Origin: Pseudomonas viridiflava
GTDB lineage: Bacteria; Pseudomonadota; Gammaproteobacteria; Pseudomonadales; Pseudomonadaceae
Direction of reading: 5' to 3'
Length of the DNA: 64,000 bases
NCBI RefSeq assembly: GCF_900583165.1
Contig: NZ_UTKY01000115.1
Coordinates: 29,953-93,952, forward strand
Both the position numbers and the translations under genes were made by a program. Every line of letters begins with the position of its first letter. Position 1 is the first letter of the stretch. The notes below the pieces were generated by a model, which was given only the letters and a program-made list of their open reading frames with translations, did not search any database and had not been told where the DNA came from. Shown piece by piece: positions 43,762 through 52,606 of this stretch.

Positions 43762-44259
43762 TCACTGATGCAAAACAAAGCGAGCATCCAGCTTGCCGAG
43801 CAGCTCAAAAGTGTTCATGTAGGGCACACCAAATAGTGAACACACATTGGGGATCGTAAATTTGCGTTTGATGTCGAGGTTATAGACTTCATGGGTAACA
43901 ACTACAGCGCCCGTCGTCATTGCCTTGGCAATCAACCAGGGGTCAGCGCCGTCAAGAAACTCCTCCAGCGCGCCGGCTTTCATCACCGCGGCTTGCTCCG
44001 CGATTTTTGCGACGATATGTCCAAATGCAGCCTGAGTTGGCTCATCGCTCGCGTCTTCGAAGAGCTGCGTATTGCCCTTAACCCACTGGGTCAGATCGTC
44101 GTTACCTCTGGCCAACTCATCCCTAACCTGCACAATACTGGCAATCTCGAGCGCCTGATGCTGCTGAACAATCCAGGACCAGTAGCCAGGGCAAATCGTC
44201 ATCCCGTAATACCGGTTCTTGGCCTCAATCAACGTATTCGAGTCCAGTAAGTGCTTCAT
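43762..44259 (-). CDS. DUF4411 (PIN-like) protein, probable toxin partner
   Basis: A 165-residue soluble protein. The N-terminal LLDSNTLIEAKNRYY and the later DGADPWLIAKAMTTGAVVVT carry the Asp/Asn positions of a PIN-type nuclease fold, as in the DUF4411 family. Its start overlaps by 4 bases the end of the upstream XRE/ImmA-IrrE gene. This pair is repeatedly found together and is thought to be a toxin-antitoxin-like unit. The nuclease role is inferred from the fold only. Confidence 0.8.
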   Translation of the reverse strand: MKHLLDSNTLIEAKNRYYGMTICPGYWSWIVQQHQALEIASIVQVRDELARGNDDLTQWVKGNTQLFEDASDEPTQAAFGHIVAKIAEQAAVMKAGALEEFLDGADPWLIAKAMTTGAVVVTHEVYNLDIKRKFTIPNVCSLFGVPYMNTFELLGKLDARFVLHQ

Positions 44260-45392
44260 GCCGACAGTTTCATCCCATAAGCCTTCAACTTGGCGGGTTG
44301 CACACCCAGTAATTTTCCGGCGTCTCGTAACAAAATCCGGCCACTCTGCGCCTCTGCAAGAACGGCCTTGCTCAAACGGGTACTGTTTCTAACGGCTGCC
44401 GTGCGGTAGTAGTCCCCTCCACTGCCGCCTTTATCCCGATACGCCTGCAAGACCCGACGGTAGTAGGAGCCATATTGATCACTGCTGATATAGCCAAGAT
44501 CACGGGCACGACGAGCAATCACCAACGCACTGACGTGAAAGAGCGCGGCCAAAGGCGCCAGGTTTTCTTCCCAGTGCACATCTGTTACCCAGCTCGTGCG
44601 AAAGGCAAGCTCCGGTGCCAGAAACTCTCCTGCCACTGCATTGCAGAAAGCTTCCTCCTGGCGGGCACTTTGGCTGCTACCATCAGACACGCCTGTGCTG
44701 CCAATCCAGATATGCGCCAGTTCGTGCATTAATGTAAAAAGACGTGCGGCTGGAGCATCCGCGCTATTAACAAAAACCACAGGCGCCATTGCGTTGCTGA
44801 TCGCAAAGCCTCGAAACTCGCTGACATCAAGCTTGCGATGGGTATTTCCCAAGGCAACACCACTGCGCATCACGAGAATGCCGGCGTCCTCCGCGCCGCT
44901 CACCAATGCCCTCACATAGTCTTCATAACCCATACGCGCAAAAGCATCGGTCACACCGAGTACATGGCGAATATCTGCAACAACATCCTTGATAGAGGAA
45001 CTGCTGTTGAAACTGCCCACGAAGGACAGTGGCGAACGTTCGTGATCCTGTAAGTACTCCAAGTACCAGTCCTGCTTACGAAGTACATCTCTGATGGTGT
45101 CCATCAAGTTCAAGCTGGGTTTTTCAGGCATTACGCCACCTACGGTACGCAGGTCTGGAAGCGGCAGATGCTCCTGCGGTGGCGCTTTGAGAAAGAGAAA
45201 GCCAAAAGGGACATGCACAAGGGCTGCCCACTTTTGCGCCTGGTAGAAGGAGGGAAGGCTCTGCCCCCCTTCCCACTCAGCAACTCTTTCCAATTTGACC
45301 GTCATGCCCTTAGCAACTTGCGCCTCGGACAACCCTGCCCGCTGGCGAGACCAGGACAGAATTACAGGGTTGATAAAAGCGGTCTGAGCCAT
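44256..45392 (-). CDS. XRE helix-turn-helix / ImmA-IrrE metallopeptidase
   Basis: A 378-residue two-domain protein. An N-terminal XRE-type helix-turn-helix (about 15-50, RAGLSEAQVAKGMTVKLERV) is followed by a zinc peptidase domain with the HELAH motif (HExxH, about 223-227) and a downstream Glu in EEAFCNAVAGEFLAPE. ImmA/IrrE proteases cleave repressors after a signal. Coupled to a DUF4411 gene it may act as antitoxin and regulator. Upstream, ATAGTC (45399-45404) and GACTAT (45424-45429) form a loose inverted repeat that could be an operator. Confidence 0.87.
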   Translation of the reverse strand: MAQTAFINPVILSWSRQRAGLSEAQVAKGMTVKLERVAEWEGGQSLPSFYQAQKWAALVHVPFGFLFLKAPPQEHLPLPDLRTVGGVMPEKPSLNLMDTIRDVLRKQDWYLEYLQDHERSPLSFVGSFNSSSSIKDVVADIRHVLGVTDAFARMGYEDYVRALVSGAEDAGILVMRSGVALGNTHRKLDVSEFRGFAISNAMAPVVFVNSADAPAARLFTLMHELAHIWIGSTGVSDGSSQSARQEEAFCNAVAGEFLAPELAFRTSWVTDVHWEENLAPLAALFHVSALVIARRARDLGYISSDQYGSYYRRVLQAYRDKGGSGGDYYRTAAVRNSTRLSKAVLAEAQSGRILLRDAGKLLGVQPAKLKAYGMKLSA

Positions 45393-45462
45393 GGAGTGAT
45401 AGTCGCTAATCAGAAGTGGACGTGACTATAGGAGTGGGCACCCTACTCGTCAATTGATAGCC

Positions 45463-46767
45463 CTAGGCGCCATTTGTAACTGCATCCAAAGTGTGGCGTT
45501 TGCCAAACAGCGCCACACACACCACCCCCACCGCGCCCATCACCACGCAATACCCCACGCAAATCCACGGGCTCGTCGGCATCAGTGCAATCAGCATCAG
45601 CGGCGTGGTACTCGCCCATAACGCGTAGGCAATGTTGTAGGTAAAGGAAATCCCCGAGACGCGCACCTGGGCTGGAAACAACCCCACCATCACCGACGGC
45701 ACCGCGCCGACCACTCCACAACTCAGGCCCGCCAAGGCATACGCCGCGCCCAGCCAGATGCCGCCACTGATCAGGCTGGCGTACAACACCGCAATCCCCA
45801 CCGGCAGCAGCAGGCTGTAAACCAGCACCGCACGCCAGGCGCCAATGCGGTCCACCACCAGGCCGGCCAGCACACAGCCGATATTCAGGAAGACGATGCC
45901 CAGAGCGCTCAACGCAAAGGTGTGGCTGGGGGTCATGCCGAAGGATTTTTGCATCATGGTCGGGGTGATGACGACTAGGACCACCACCGCAGAGGTCAGC
46001 ACGCACGTGAGGATCATCGCCGGCAACAGCACCGCGCGATGGTCGCGCAACACGGTGCGCAGGGGCAGTTCAGCGGCGGCCTGGCGGCGGGCCTGCATTT
46101 CGAGGAACACCGGGGTTTCGCTCAGCCAGCGGCGCAGCCAAACACCGATCACGCCGAACACTCCGCCCAGCAGGAAGGGGAACCGCCAGGCGTAGTCTAA
46201 AATCTCGGCTGGGGTGAAAACTTGCGCCAGCAGTGTGGCAGTGAGTGCGCCGAGCAGGTAGCCAAAAGTCAGCCCTGCCTGTAGGAACCCCAGGGCGTAA
46301 CCCCGATGATTCGTCGGCGCGTGTTCGGCGACGAAGGTCCAAGCGCTGGGCACTTCACCGCCCACGGCTGCGCCTTGAAGTACGCGCAGCAATAGCAGGA
46401 TCAGCGGTGCGAAATAACCGATTTGTGCGTAGGTCGGCATGATCCCGATCAGCAGGCACGGCAAGGCCATCATCAGGATGCTCAAGCTGAATACGCGCTT
46501 GCGCCCCAGGTGGTCGGCAAAGTGCGCCATCAGAATGCCGCCCAGCGGTCGCGCGAGGTAGCCGGTGACGAAGATGCCGAAGCTTTGCAATAGGCGCAGC
46601 CACTCGGGCATTTCCGGGGGGAAAAACAATTGGCTGAGGGTCAGCGCAAAGAAGACGAAAATGATGAAATCGTAGATTTCCAACGCACCACCCAGGGCGG
46701 CCAGGCCCAGGGTTTTATAGTCGGAGCGGGAAAAACGCTGCGCCTGTGGAGATAAGGTGGCAGTCAT
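45463..46767 (-). CDS. MFS transporter, metabolite:H+ symporter (MHS) family
   Basis: A 434-residue inner-membrane protein with 12 predicted helices. The N-terminal GGALEIYDFIIFVFFALTLS and the loop ARPLGGILMAHFADHLGRKR match the MHS subfamily (citrate, alpha-ketoglutarate, proline/betaine, shikimate carriers). The substrate is not evident. It is divergent from the fatty-acid transporter gene, 184 bases away. Confidence 0.88.
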   Translation of the reverse strand: MTATLSPQAQRFSRSDYKTLGLAALGGALEIYDFIIFVFFALTLSQLFFPPEMPEWLRLLQSFGIFVTGYLARPLGGILMAHFADHLGRKRVFSLSILMMALPCLLIGIMPTYAQIGYFAPLILLLLRVLQGAAVGGEVPSAWTFVAEHAPTNHRGYALGFLQAGLTFGYLLGALTATLLAQVFTPAEILDYAWRFPFLLGGVFGVIGVWLRRWLSETPVFLEMQARRQAAAELPLRTVLRDHRAVLLPAMILTCVLTSAVVVLVVITPTMMQKSFGMTPSHTFALSALGIVFLNIGCVLAGLVVDRIGAWRAVLVYSLLLPVGIAVLYASLISGGIWLGAAYALAGLSCGVVGAVPSVMVGLFPAQVRVSGISFTYNIAYALWASTTPLMLIALMPTSPWICVGYCVVMGAVGVVCVALFGKRHTLDAVTNGA

Positions 46768-46951
46768 AGTGAGGCTCGGCAGACAAACAAAATGGCGTGC
46801 AGGTTATGAGTTGAGCCGGATGATGGCAATCGCGACAGATATATTTGTTTTCCTCATGGATCGATGAAGATAACTGCATTCCCATATCAATGGGCGTAGC
46901 GGAACATGCCGGAAAACTGCCTCCCCATAATAAGTACAAGAGGAAAGACTC

Positions 46952-48370
46952 GTGGCCGATGCTATCGAAGAAAGCCGCTATGCCCGCTTTGCCCTGCGCT
47001 GCTCCAACTTCGCCGAGCGCTGGTTCCCTGACTCTTGGGTGTTTGCCGCCCTCGCCGTGATCATTGTCGCCGTGGCGACCCTGGGCATGGGCGCGGCCCC
47101 GACCGAGGCGGCCAAGGCCTTCGGTGACGGGTTCTGGAGCCTGATACCGTTCACCATGCAAATGGCCTTTGTGGTGATCGGTGGTTATGTAGTGGCCAGT
47201 TCGCCGCCTGCGGTGAAGTTGATTGACCGTCTGGCGCGCATTCCGAAAAATGGTCGTTCGGCCGTGGCCTGGGTCGCATTGATCTCCATGGTTGCGTCGT
47301 TGCTGAACTGGGGTCTGTCCCTGGTGTTCGGTGGTTTGCTGGTGCGGGCGCTGGCCCGTCGTACGGATTTGCGCATGGATTATCGCGCGGCCGGTGCGGC
47401 GGCCTACCTGGGCCTAGGCGCGGTATGGGCGCTGGGGCTGTCGTCGTCGGCGGCGCAGTTGCAGGCGAACCCGGCCAGTTTGCCGCCGTCGATTTTGTCG
47501 ATTACGGGGGTGATCCCCTTCACCGACACGATCTTTTTGTGGCAATCGGGCGTGCTGTTGCTGGCGCTGATCGTAGTATCGCTGATCATCGCCTACGCCA
47601 CGGCGCCCGGCCCGAACAGCGCGCGTGATGCCAAGGCGTGTGGCGTTGACCCGGCGTTCAACCTGCCCAAGATCCAGGCGCCGACCCGCCCTGGCGAATG
47701 GCTGGAACACAGCCCATTGCTGACGATCCTGCTGGCGCTGCTGGCGGCTGGTTGGTTGTTCCATGAGTTCTCGACCAAACCGGCGATCAGCGCAATTTCG
47801 GGGCTCAACACCTATAACTTCCTGTTCATCATGGTCGGCGCACTGCTGCACTGGCGCCCGCGCAGCTTCCTCGATGCGGTAGCCCGTGCAGTACCGACCA
47901 CTACCGGTGTGCTGATCCAGTTCCCGCTGTATGGCTCGATCGCCGCGCTGATGACCGTGGTCAAGGGCGGTGACGGCCAGACCCTGGCGCACCATATCTC
48001 CACGTTCTTCACCTCTATCGCTTCCCACGACACCTATGCGCTGTTGATGGGTGTGTACTCGGCAGTGCTGGGCTTCTTTATCCCGTCGGGTGGCGGCAAG
48101 TGGATCATCGAAGCGCCTTACGTGATGCAGGTGGCCAATGACCTGCAATACCACCTTGGCTGGGCCGTGCAGATCTACAACGCAGCCGAAGCGCTGCCGA
48201 ACCTGATCAACCCGTTTTATATGCTTCCGTTGCTGGGGGTGCTGGGGTTGAAGGCGCGGGATTTGATTGGGTTTTCGTTTGTGCAGTTGCTGGTGCACAC
48301 GCCGCTGGTGTTGTTTCTGTTATGGGCGCTGGGGACGACGCTCAAGTATTTGCCACCGGTAATGCCTTAG
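46952..48370 (+). CDS. atoE: Short-chain fatty acid transporter, AtoE family
   Basis: A 472-residue inner-membrane protein with about 12 helices. The segments FAERWFPDSWVFAALAVIIV, NWGLSLVFGGLLVRALARR and FFIPSGGGKWIIEAPYVMQV are hallmarks of the AtoE family, which takes up short-chain fatty acids such as acetoacetate or butyrate. The GTG at 46952 follows an AAGAGGA. The atoD/A/B degradation genes are not adjacent. A strong hairpin follows the gene. Confidence 0.9.
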   Translation: MADAIEESRYARFALRCSNFAERWFPDSWVFAALAVIIVAVATLGMGAAPTEAAKAFGDGFWSLIPFTMQMAFVVIGGYVVASSPPAVKLIDRLARIPKNGRSAVAWVALISMVASLLNWGLSLVFGGLLVRALARRTDLRMDYRAAGAAAYLGLGAVWALGLSSSAAQLQANPASLPPSILSITGVIPFTDTIFLWQSGVLLLALIVVSLIIAYATAPGPNSARDAKACGVDPAFNLPKIQAPTRPGEWLEHSPLLTILLALLAAGWLFHEFSTKPAISAISGLNTYNFLFIMVGALLHWRPRSFLDAVARAVPTTTGVLIQFPLYGSIAALMTVVKGGDGQTLAHHISTFFTSIASHDTYALLMGVYSAVLGFFIPSGGGKWIIEAPYVMQVANDLQYHLGWAVQIYNAAEALPNLINPFYMLPLLGVLGLKARDLIGFSFVQLLVHTPLVLFLLWALGTTLKYLPPVMP

Positions 48371-48382
48371 AAACAACAGCAC

Positions 48383-48419
48383 GCGTTAAGTGGCCAGCAT
48401 CACACTTGCCACTTAACGC
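48383..48419 (+). terminator. Stem-loop after the atoE-type gene
   Basis: A perfect 12-bp stem gcgttaagtggc / gccacttaacgc (48383-48394, 48408-48419) with a 13-base loop, followed by taccttttc. The T run is imperfect, so termination is likely but not certain. Confidence 0.65.
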
Positions 48420-48543
48420 TACCTTTTCTGGTGAAGTGCGTGGCCTTGTCCCACCCCAAATGATGGTAAACCCTGACTCCTCCCGCCAACGTCTTTGATT
48501 AACCTGATTCGGACTACCGCTCACACACCGCAAGGAAAATCCG

Positions 48544-48864
48544 ATGACATCCCTATCCAAATCGCTGGAAGAGTTGATCAATGATATTTACAGGGACGAC
48601 ACCGTATCGTTCGTCGAGTACAGGGCTTTGCGAGAGGATGCCGATCGCCGCATGGCCGCCGTTATCAGGGAGTTCGGGTTGCATAACAATGTGACAGCCT
48701 TCCAAAAAGCCATGGACGTGGTTATGCAACTCTTGCAGACCAGCGTCATCGATGCCAAAAAAGCCAAGCTGTCCGACACAGGTGAGGCCATCGTCAAAGA
48801 TGCACTGACGGCCCAGGTGGAATACCTGCGCGCCGGCAGCCAGTTGGCACTGCGCCTACTGTGA
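48544..48864 (+). CDS. Hypothetical protein, 106 residues
   Basis: I do not recognise this protein. It is soluble and mostly helical, with no cysteine, no signal peptide and no transmembrane segment (MTSLSKSLEELINDIYRDDT...). A clear AAGGA precedes the ATG, so it is probably a real gene. It stands between the atoE-type gene and the phosphoesterase gene, on the same strand as both. Confidence 0.7.
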   Translation: MTSLSKSLEELINDIYRDDTVSFVEYRALREDADRRMAAVIREFGLHNNVTAFQKAMDVVMQLLQTSVIDAKKAKLSDTGEAIVKDALTAQVEYLRAGSQLALRLL

Positions 48865-48956
48865 CTCGCTGATTCAACTCTCTGTCTTCGTTCCGTCACA
48901 CTGCATTGCTACCGTCCTGCGAAATATCTTGCAACATCTCGCCTGGGACTCCCGCA

Positions 48957-50657
48957 ATGACCGATGAGCACGCAGACCGTCCTTCCCCCGATTCCATCAC
49001 TCAAGCGCCGGTCGACACTAGCCGCCGGCGCTTCCTGGGGGGCGCGGCCGTGCTGGGGGTCGGCGCAACCTTGAGCGCCTGCGGCAATACCCGCGAAACA
49101 CCCGTCAAGCCGGTGGCGAAGCCACTCACGCCCCAGGCGTTGGACAAAGCCCTGCACGATCAGGTGAAAACTGTGGTGGTGATCTATGCCGAAAACCGCA
49201 GCTTCAACAATCTATTTGCGGACTTCCCCGGCGTCGAGAAACCACTGTCGGCGGTTTCTGCTGCAGACACTCAACAACGCGATCGCGATGGCAGCCTGTT
49301 GACCACTTTGCCCCCGGCGTGGGGCGGCGTGTTGCAAGTCGGCCCGCAAAGCGTCGACGGCGTGACCTACCCCAGCGACGTGCAATTTCAGCAAAATCTG
49401 CCCAACGCCCCGTTCGCACTCAAGGGCCCGAACGCCGAAGACCTGCCCCTGAGCCTGGTCACCCGCGACTTGTGGCACGTGTTTTACCAAAACCAAATGC
49501 AGATCAACGGCGGCAAGAATGACCATTTTGTCGCCTGGGCCGATTCCGGCGGCCTGGTGATGGGTTATTACGCCCAGAGCCGTTATGCCCTGCGCCTGTG
49601 GGACGTGGCCAAAGAGTTTGTGCTCTGCGATAACTTCTTTCAGGGTGCCTTCGGGGGTTCGTTCCTCAACCACCAGTACCTGATCAGCGCCACCGCGCCG
49701 TTTTACCCAAACGCAGCGCAGTCGGTGGCCAAGGCGCAGATCGCCACGCTGCAAGGCGATGACCCCGCCGACACGCGCCTTAAGCCCTTGGATAAATCCC
49801 CAGCCAGCGCCATGACCGGCGCGCCGCAGTTCGGCCCCAGCGCACTGACGCCGGACGGCTACGCTGTGAACACCCTGGCCCCGCCTTACTGGCCGACCTG
49901 GATCCGCGACCCGCAAAACCCCGACTACTCCAAGCCCGACCTGCCCAACGTGCTGGTGCCGCAGACCCACGAGCATATCGGCGACAAGCTGTCGAAAAAG
50001 AACGTCGACTGGGCGTGGTATGCCGGGGCCTGGCAGGCCACGTTGGATCAGTTCAAAGATTCGGGAGGTATCCCCAAGATCCCCAACTTCCAGTACCACC
50101 ACCAACCCTTCAACTACTTCAAGCAGCAGAGCCCCGAGAACCGCGTCGAGCGTGATAAACGCCTGCGCGATGGAGGATTAGGTGATGAGTCCAGCACCAA
50201 CCGGTTTTTCGCCGATGCCCAGGCCGGAAAATTGCCCGCGGTGAGCTTCTACAAACCCCAAGGCAACCTCAACATGCACGCCGGTTACGCGGACGTGGCC
50301 TCGGGCGACCGCCATATCGCCCGCGCCTTGAAGGTGCTGCAAGAGAGCCCGCAGTGGAAAAACATGGTGGTCGTGGTGACCGTCGATGAAAACGGCGGCT
50401 GGTGGGACCACGTGGCACCGCCTAAAGGCGACCGCTGGGGCCCTGGCACGCGGATTCCGGCGCTGGTGGTATCGCCCTTTGCGCGCAAAGGCACGGTGGA
50501 CCATACGGTGTACGACACCGCATCGATCTTGCGCTTGATCACCCGGGTGTTCCAGTTGGAAAAACTCGACGGACTCAAGCAGCGCGATGACGCAATGATT
50601 GCCCGTGGTCAGAAACCCATGGGCGACCTGACTAACGCCTTGCAGTTCGACGTGTAG
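48957..50657 (+). CDS. Tat-exported phosphoesterase (AcpA / phospholipase C family)
   Basis: A 566-residue protein. A twin-arginine signal (SRRRFLGGAAVLGVGATLSA, about residues 22-41) is followed by a cysteine that could be a lipobox (ACGNT). The catalytic region VVVIYAENRSFNNLFADFPG near residue 80 and the C-terminal VVVTVDENGGWWDHVAPPKG are the metal-binding motifs of the bacterial phosphoesterase family that includes acid phosphatase AcpA and phospholipase C. The ATG at 48957 gives the usual distance to the twin arginine. Which phosphate ester is cut is not evident. Confidence 0.87.
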   Translation: MTDEHADRPSPDSITQAPVDTSRRRFLGGAAVLGVGATLSACGNTRETPVKPVAKPLTPQALDKALHDQVKTVVVIYAENRSFNNLFADFPGVEKPLSAVSAADTQQRDRDGSLLTTLPPAWGGVLQVGPQSVDGVTYPSDVQFQQNLPNAPFALKGPNAEDLPLSLVTRDLWHVFYQNQMQINGGKNDHFVAWADSGGLVMGYYAQSRYALRLWDVAKEFVLCDNFFQGAFGGSFLNHQYLISATAPFYPNAAQSVAKAQIATLQGDDPADTRLKPLDKSPASAMTGAPQFGPSALTPDGYAVNTLAPPYWPTWIRDPQNPDYSKPDLPNVLVPQTHEHIGDKLSKKNVDWAWYAGAWQATLDQFKDSGGIPKIPNFQYHHQPFNYFKQQSPENRVERDKRLRDGGLGDESSTNRFFADAQAGKLPAVSFYKPQGNLNMHAGYADVASGDRHIARALKVLQESPQWKNMVVVVTVDENGGWWDHVAPPKGDRWGPGTRIPALVVSPFARKGTVDHTVYDTASILRLITRVFQLEKLDGLKQRDDAMIARGQKPMGDLTNALQFDV

Positions 50658-50778
50658 GTTTTCGTATCCAATAGCGACACGCCGGGCGATTTAGCACGCG
50701 GATTCGCGGGTCAGCCGCTACTGTGAGGGAAGGGTTTTCACCCCGCGCAGACGGGCTTTCGCTGACAAGGAACCACGC

Positions 50779-51948
50779 ATGTTTAGATCGACCAGGCTGT
50801 CCTACACCTTGGTCGCACTGATGGCCAGTGCGGTCGTACACGCCGATATCGAGGTACCACTGGGGAGCACGCAACGTGTCACCCAGTTGTTCGCGTTCCC
50901 CAATAATTGCAACGTGATCTGTTTTCGACCATGGACACTGGAACAGACCGCCGAGCACTATCTGGCTCAGAGCCTGCAACGCGACGGCTACAGCCGAGCC
51001 AAGGTCAACGTAAAGCGCCACGACGGGCAGCTCTCGGCGACGTTTACCGGCGTACCCGACAGCTACGGCCAGCCCCTCACCACGTTGCTCAATACCGCCG
51101 ACTTGGCGTACCAAGGCGCCAGCAGGCTCAATCTGGATGGCAAGTGGGCCTATAACTGGTACCTGTTCCTGCCGCTGGGCATGGCCTTGCAAAACCGTAA
51201 GAGCATTGAGCTGCTGCACTTCCCGCCGGATTATTCGCTGACCCAAGCCCAGGACTACTTAGAATCGGCCACCACCGACCGCTGGGCCAGCCTGCTCACC
51301 GACAACGGCATCCCTGCCACTGAGACGCCGGCCTACCAGACCATTATCGATATCGCCCCCATCGCCGCGCCCTCCAACGCGGGCAAGGACCTGGAAAGCG
51401 TCTACAGCTACTTCACCGATTACCAGACGCGCATGGTCAAGGAACTGAGCCTGCTGCCCAACGGCTCGTTACCAATGGTGGCGTTTGGCTCACCGGTACG
51501 CAGTTGGATCAAACAGCAGTACGGGCAGACCGTGAGCATACTGGGGTTGGCAAAAATCAGCCCCGAAGCGGGTAAAACCGTGTCTGTATTGGGGGCCAAT
51601 CACCCGAGTTACATCTGGTATGCCGCCGACCCCGCGAGCTACGACGGTAACGAGCAGCAAGCCGACGAGGCCGGCCTGAAAGTCATGGGCCAGGATCTGA
51701 GCGCCGCGTGCTGGCAAGCGGGCATGGGGCAAAAACCTGCGAGCGACCCGAATGTGCAGCTCAAGGCCTGCATGAACACCTGGCAGGTCACGCGCAAAGA
51801 GCAAACCTGCGAGTTGTTTTACACCTCGGTGCGCAACCTGACGCCAGAACAGGCCAATGCCAAATGCGCCACACCGGCCATCAAGGCCCAGTTGAAACAA
51901 CTGAAAAATGAAACCCCGACGCCCTCTGTTACGGCTCCAGCCCTGTGA
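50779..51948 (+). CDS. Secreted protein of unknown function, 389 residues
   Basis: I do not recognise this family. A Sec signal peptide (about 1-22, ending VVHA) is followed by a mature protein of about 367 residues with several cysteines (CNVICF near the N-terminus, more in the last 100 residues) that could form disulfides in the periplasm. No catalytic motif stands out. An AAGGA precedes the ATG. It follows the phosphoesterase gene by 121 bases and could share its promoter, but has room for its own. Confidence 0.75.
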   Translation: MFRSTRLSYTLVALMASAVVHADIEVPLGSTQRVTQLFAFPNNCNVICFRPWTLEQTAEHYLAQSLQRDGYSRAKVNVKRHDGQLSATFTGVPDSYGQPLTTLLNTADLAYQGASRLNLDGKWAYNWYLFLPLGMALQNRKSIELLHFPPDYSLTQAQDYLESATTDRWASLLTDNGIPATETPAYQTIIDIAPIAAPSNAGKDLESVYSYFTDYQTRMVKELSLLPNGSLPMVAFGSPVRSWIKQQYGQTVSILGLAKISPEAGKTVSVLGANHPSYIWYAADPASYDGNEQQADEAGLKVMGQDLSAACWQAGMGQKPASDPNVQLKACMNTWQVTRKEQTCELFYTSVRNLTPEQANAKCATPAIKAQLKQLKNETPTPSVTAPAL

Positions 51949-51973
51949 ACAGGCAGGCCGGCCCATAAAATAT

Positions 51974-52007
51974 CGATTTCTACTGTCAACTTTGACAGTA
52001 GAAATCG
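51974..52007. promoter_or_regulatory. Perfect 15-bp palindrome upstream of the SET-domain gene
   Basis: CGATTTCTACTGTCA-actt-TGACAGTAGAAATCG, no mismatch, with no T run on either side. The centre contains TTGACA on both strands, so it could also overlap a promoter -35 element. It lies 97 bases before the SET-domain gene and 26 after the previous stop. It could be an operator or a transcript-end hairpin. Confidence 0.6.
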
Positions 52008-52103
52008 GCCGCGACATCAGTAAGTCTTGAGCCGCGTCCATTTGCTGCAAGACTGGTAGTCAGATCACATCCGCAGGTCGTTGCAGCCGAACCAAGGAGA
52101 GTT

Positions 52104-52604
52104 ATGAAAACTCAAGCCATGGATAAGGCTAAAACCGTCACGCCTGCCTGCCTGTACCCGTTCAAGTCCCTGACGATTGAACAGGGCTACCCTTCGACGC
52201 GGCAATTCCAGGTTGGGAGCAATAGCATCAAGGCACGCGTCCACTTCGACAGCCGCGTGCGGATTGCCAGGGTCTCCGGCTGGGCCGTGGGCGAGCGACG
52301 CCTGCATAGCTTGCAACTGTCGTCACGGATTCACCTATACGACTGTTGGTTCTGCGGCCTGCTGGAGCATTCGTGCAACCCGAACGTTTTTTTTGACTCG
52401 ACCTACCTGGAACTCTGGACGCTGCGGCCCATCATCCCTGGGGAGTTGCTGACGATAGATTACGCGAGCACAGAAGATGTGGTGTACCGGCAATTCCCAT
52501 GCACGTGTCACGAGTCATGCTGCCGGCGCTGGATCACCGGTAGCCGGGAACAACCGAGTGCAGAGGGCCAGGCGTTCATGGCTCGACACCACGAACGCCT
52601 ATAG
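52104..52604 (+). CDS. SET-domain protein, probable protein-lysine methyltransferase
   Basis: A 166-residue protein with the core SET motifs: HSCNPN (89-94, S-adenosylmethionine binding), GELLTIDY (113-120, catalytic Tyr), and a post-SET-like CTCHESCCRRWITG (133-146) whose cysteines could bind zinc. The N-terminal SET half is abbreviated. Stand-alone SET proteins are scattered in bacteria and their substrates are mostly unknown. An AAGGAG precedes the ATG. It is convergent with the carbonic anhydrase gene, 2 bases apart. Confidence 0.82.
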   Translation: MKTQAMDKAKTVTPACLYPFKSLTIEQGYPSTRQFQVGSNSIKARVHFDSRVRIARVSGWAVGERRLHSLQLSSRIHLYDCWFCGLLEHSCNPNVFFDSTYLELWTLRPIIPGELLTIDYASTEDVVYRQFPCTCHESCCRRWITGSREQPSAEGQAFMARHHERL

Positions 52605-52606
52605 CC

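Noticed and set aside
50770..50800. GGAACC before the unknown secreted protein as a possible hrp box
   Set aside because: No CCACNNA at the required distance. The motif overlaps the Shine-Dalgarno.
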